A DNA stretch of 64,000 bases from Duganella aquatilis (GTDB taxonomy: Bacteria; Pseudomonadota; Gammaproteobacteria; Burkholderiales; Burkholderiaceae_D), in contig NZ_WKJL01000003.1 of the NCBI RefSeq assembly GCF_009674565.1, positions 1 through 64,000 on the forward strand, given 5' to 3'. Both the position numbers and the translations under genes were made by a program. Below are positions 63,012 to 64,000 of this stretch, piece by piece. How positions within the stretch are numbered: the first letter of the stretch is position 1; each line of letters opens with the position of its first letter. A model generated the notes under the pieces. That model was given only the letters and a program-made list of their open reading frames with translations. It was not told where the DNA came from and searched no databases.

Positions 63012-64000
63012 TGAAAAACCACCTCGCAGTGCAAGCCCGTTACACGCCTCAGCACTTGGAGAAGTACAAAGGCAACCCTCTTATCGAAGCGTTGCCTACG
63101 CTCGATAGCGTCTCCGCTTGCATCGACGCCATTGAGTATCTGCCACCGTTTAATCCCGAGGACCGCAAGCTCTCTTTGATAGAGCGACACCAGTTGCTTG
63201 GCAACTTGGTAAATCTCATGATCCCACTCGAGCGCCACGCAGAGCTTGCGATAGCCATCGACTCCATGCTTCGCAATGGCTACGTGGGTAGAGAACCTGA
63301 AACAGCGCAGCGAGCACGCCGCTTTCAGGATATGTATGACAAACAGAAGGCCGGCGTTCCGTTCCGGCAGTCAGCCACGACACGTACGCCGCAAATCTCG
63401 GCGTCGCTGATCGGGTTATCGGGAATGGGCAAGACGACGATGGTCCAGCGCTTCTTGGCGACCTACCCGCAGGTCATCTATCACGCAGAGACCAATATCG
63501 AGCAAGTGACGTATCTCCGTGTCGAAATGCCCAGCGACGGTAGTTCTGTAAAGGGCCTGGCTCATGGCATTTTGGCAGAACTTGATCGCTTGATTCCAGA
63601 CGCATCGTATTACGAAATGTATACCGACCGCGGCAGAATTGGCGCCGAGACGCTGATGCGCAGCGTAGCCCGACTGATGCACCTCCACTGTGTAGGCTTG
63701 CTTGTTTGCGACGAGGTCCAGAACCTCGCCAACAGCCACAAGGGTGCCGATACGGTGATGACGGAGCTCACCTCCGCGTGCAACGATCTTGGTCTGCCAA
63801 TCCTTTTCATCGGAACGAACAAAGCAGCTAAAGTCCTCACACGAGACTTCCGACAGGCCCGCCGTTCGGTAGCGAGCAATATCGCTACTTGGGACCGGCT
63901 TCTGCAGTTTGTTGAAAGCGAATCCGTCAACGAGTGGGAAGCGTTTATCGAGATACTTTGGATGTATCAATGGACCGAGCGGCCGGTACCTTTTGACGCA
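63011..64000 (+). CDS. tnsC: Tn7-like AAA+ regulator TnsC (5' part, runs off window)
   Basis: 330 codons are visible and the frame is open at the window end; Tn7 TnsC is 555 residues. The P-loop is LIGLSGMGKTTMVQ (about residue 137) and the Walker B is LLVCDEVQNLAN (about 235); a sensor-like FIGTNKAAKVL follows. TnsC links target-selection proteins to TnsA-TnsB and controls target immunity. The ATG overlaps the tnsB stop (TAATG). Confidence 0.93.
   Translation, partial: MKNHLAVQARYTPQHLEKYKGNPLIEALPTLDSVSACIDAIEYLPPFNPEDRKLSLIERHQLLGNLVNLMIPLERHAELAIAIDSMLRNGYVGREPETAQRARRFQDMYDKQKAGVPFRQSATTRTPQISASLIGLSGMGKTTMVQRFLATYPQVIYHAETNIEQVTYLRVEMPSDGSSVKGLAHGILAELDRLIPDASYYEMYTDRGRIGAETLMRSVARLMHLHCVGLLVCDEVQNLANSHKGADTVMTELTSACNDLGLPILFIGTNKAAKVLTRDFRQARRSVASNIATWDRLLQFVESESVNEWEAFIEILWMYQWTERPVPFDA

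Larger units (their letters stand above)
59283..64000 (+). mobile_element. Tn7-like transposon, one end plus tnsABC (continues past window)
   Basis: The edge is placed at about 59283 because TGGTGAAC then GACAATTAAG parallels the Tn7 terminus (8 terminal bases followed by a TnsB site starting GACAA). Six same-orientation copies of the TnsB-type site follow, then a DUF6471 gene, operator-like palindromes and overlapping tnsA, tnsB and tnsC. Target-selection genes and the other end are not in view. Confidence 0.85.

Overview
The window comes from a high-GC betaproteobacterium. Gene content and protein style (RhlE helicase, AroC-MFS pair, ThyA/FolA, several GGDEF/EAL proteins, CpxRA/Spy locus) best fit an Oxalobacteraceae genome such as Massilia, Duganella or Janthinobacterium; this is inferred from content, not from a marker gene. 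No rRNA, tRNA or CRISPR array was seen.

Region 1 (1-41,034) is chromosomal backbone with dense, often overlapping genes. In order: a thiolase/crotonase pair that has lost its catalytic residues; a GGDEF-EAL protein coupled to an HDOD protein; a frameshifted Rpn-type nuclease; an MFS transporter behind aroC; a response-regulator-GGDEF-EAL protein; a 41-bp perfect hairpin; a CBS protein; an alpha/beta hydrolase; a YihY/BrkB protein; wrbA; a five-gene chain running from a DUF2069 protein to an FtsX-like permease and an AttH-like secreted protein; an MsbA-type exporter; a hydroxylase remnant with a 9-bp tandem repeat; a threonine-aldolase-like enzyme; an rhlE-like helicase; thyA; a CuA cupredoxin and a phosphoesterase divergent from an ECF sigma/anti-sigma pair; folA; a large Orn/Lys/Arg decarboxylase; an intradiol dioxygenase-like lipoprotein; a Spy-like chaperone divergent from a CpxR/CpxA-like pair with two CpxR-type boxes between them; dcd; a hydrolase; and the 3' two thirds of comEC.

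Region 2 (41,035-59,232) is an 18.2-kb, AT-richer genomic island inserted into comEC. Both junctions can be read. Removing the island at a TC/GA dinucleotide restores an in-frame comEC (HLIS-ISGLHIT), and the two island ends form a near-palindromic attP, as expected for the large serine recombinase at 55,994-57,799. The island carries a helicase-nuclease fusion, a TIR-STAND-TPR protein and a TIR-like nucleotide-binding protein (candidate phage defence). It also carries replicon-like functions: a degenerate SF2 helicase, a polymerase-like protein, a small tyrosine recombinase, and a ribbon-helix-helix protein fused to an FtsK-gamma-like domain. A 93-bp duplicated upstream region precedes two of these genes. 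An uncharacterised lipoprotein/membrane operon and an XRE regulator complete it. A third att-like half-site lies inside the island, so it looks composite.

Region 3 (59,283-64,000) is one end of a Tn7-like transposon: six direct repeats of a TnsB-type site, a DUF6471 gene, palindromic operators, and overlapping tnsA-tnsB-tnsC (tnsC runs off the window). It is inserted only about 50 bp from the island, also in comEC, so the competence gene has been hit twice by unrelated elements.
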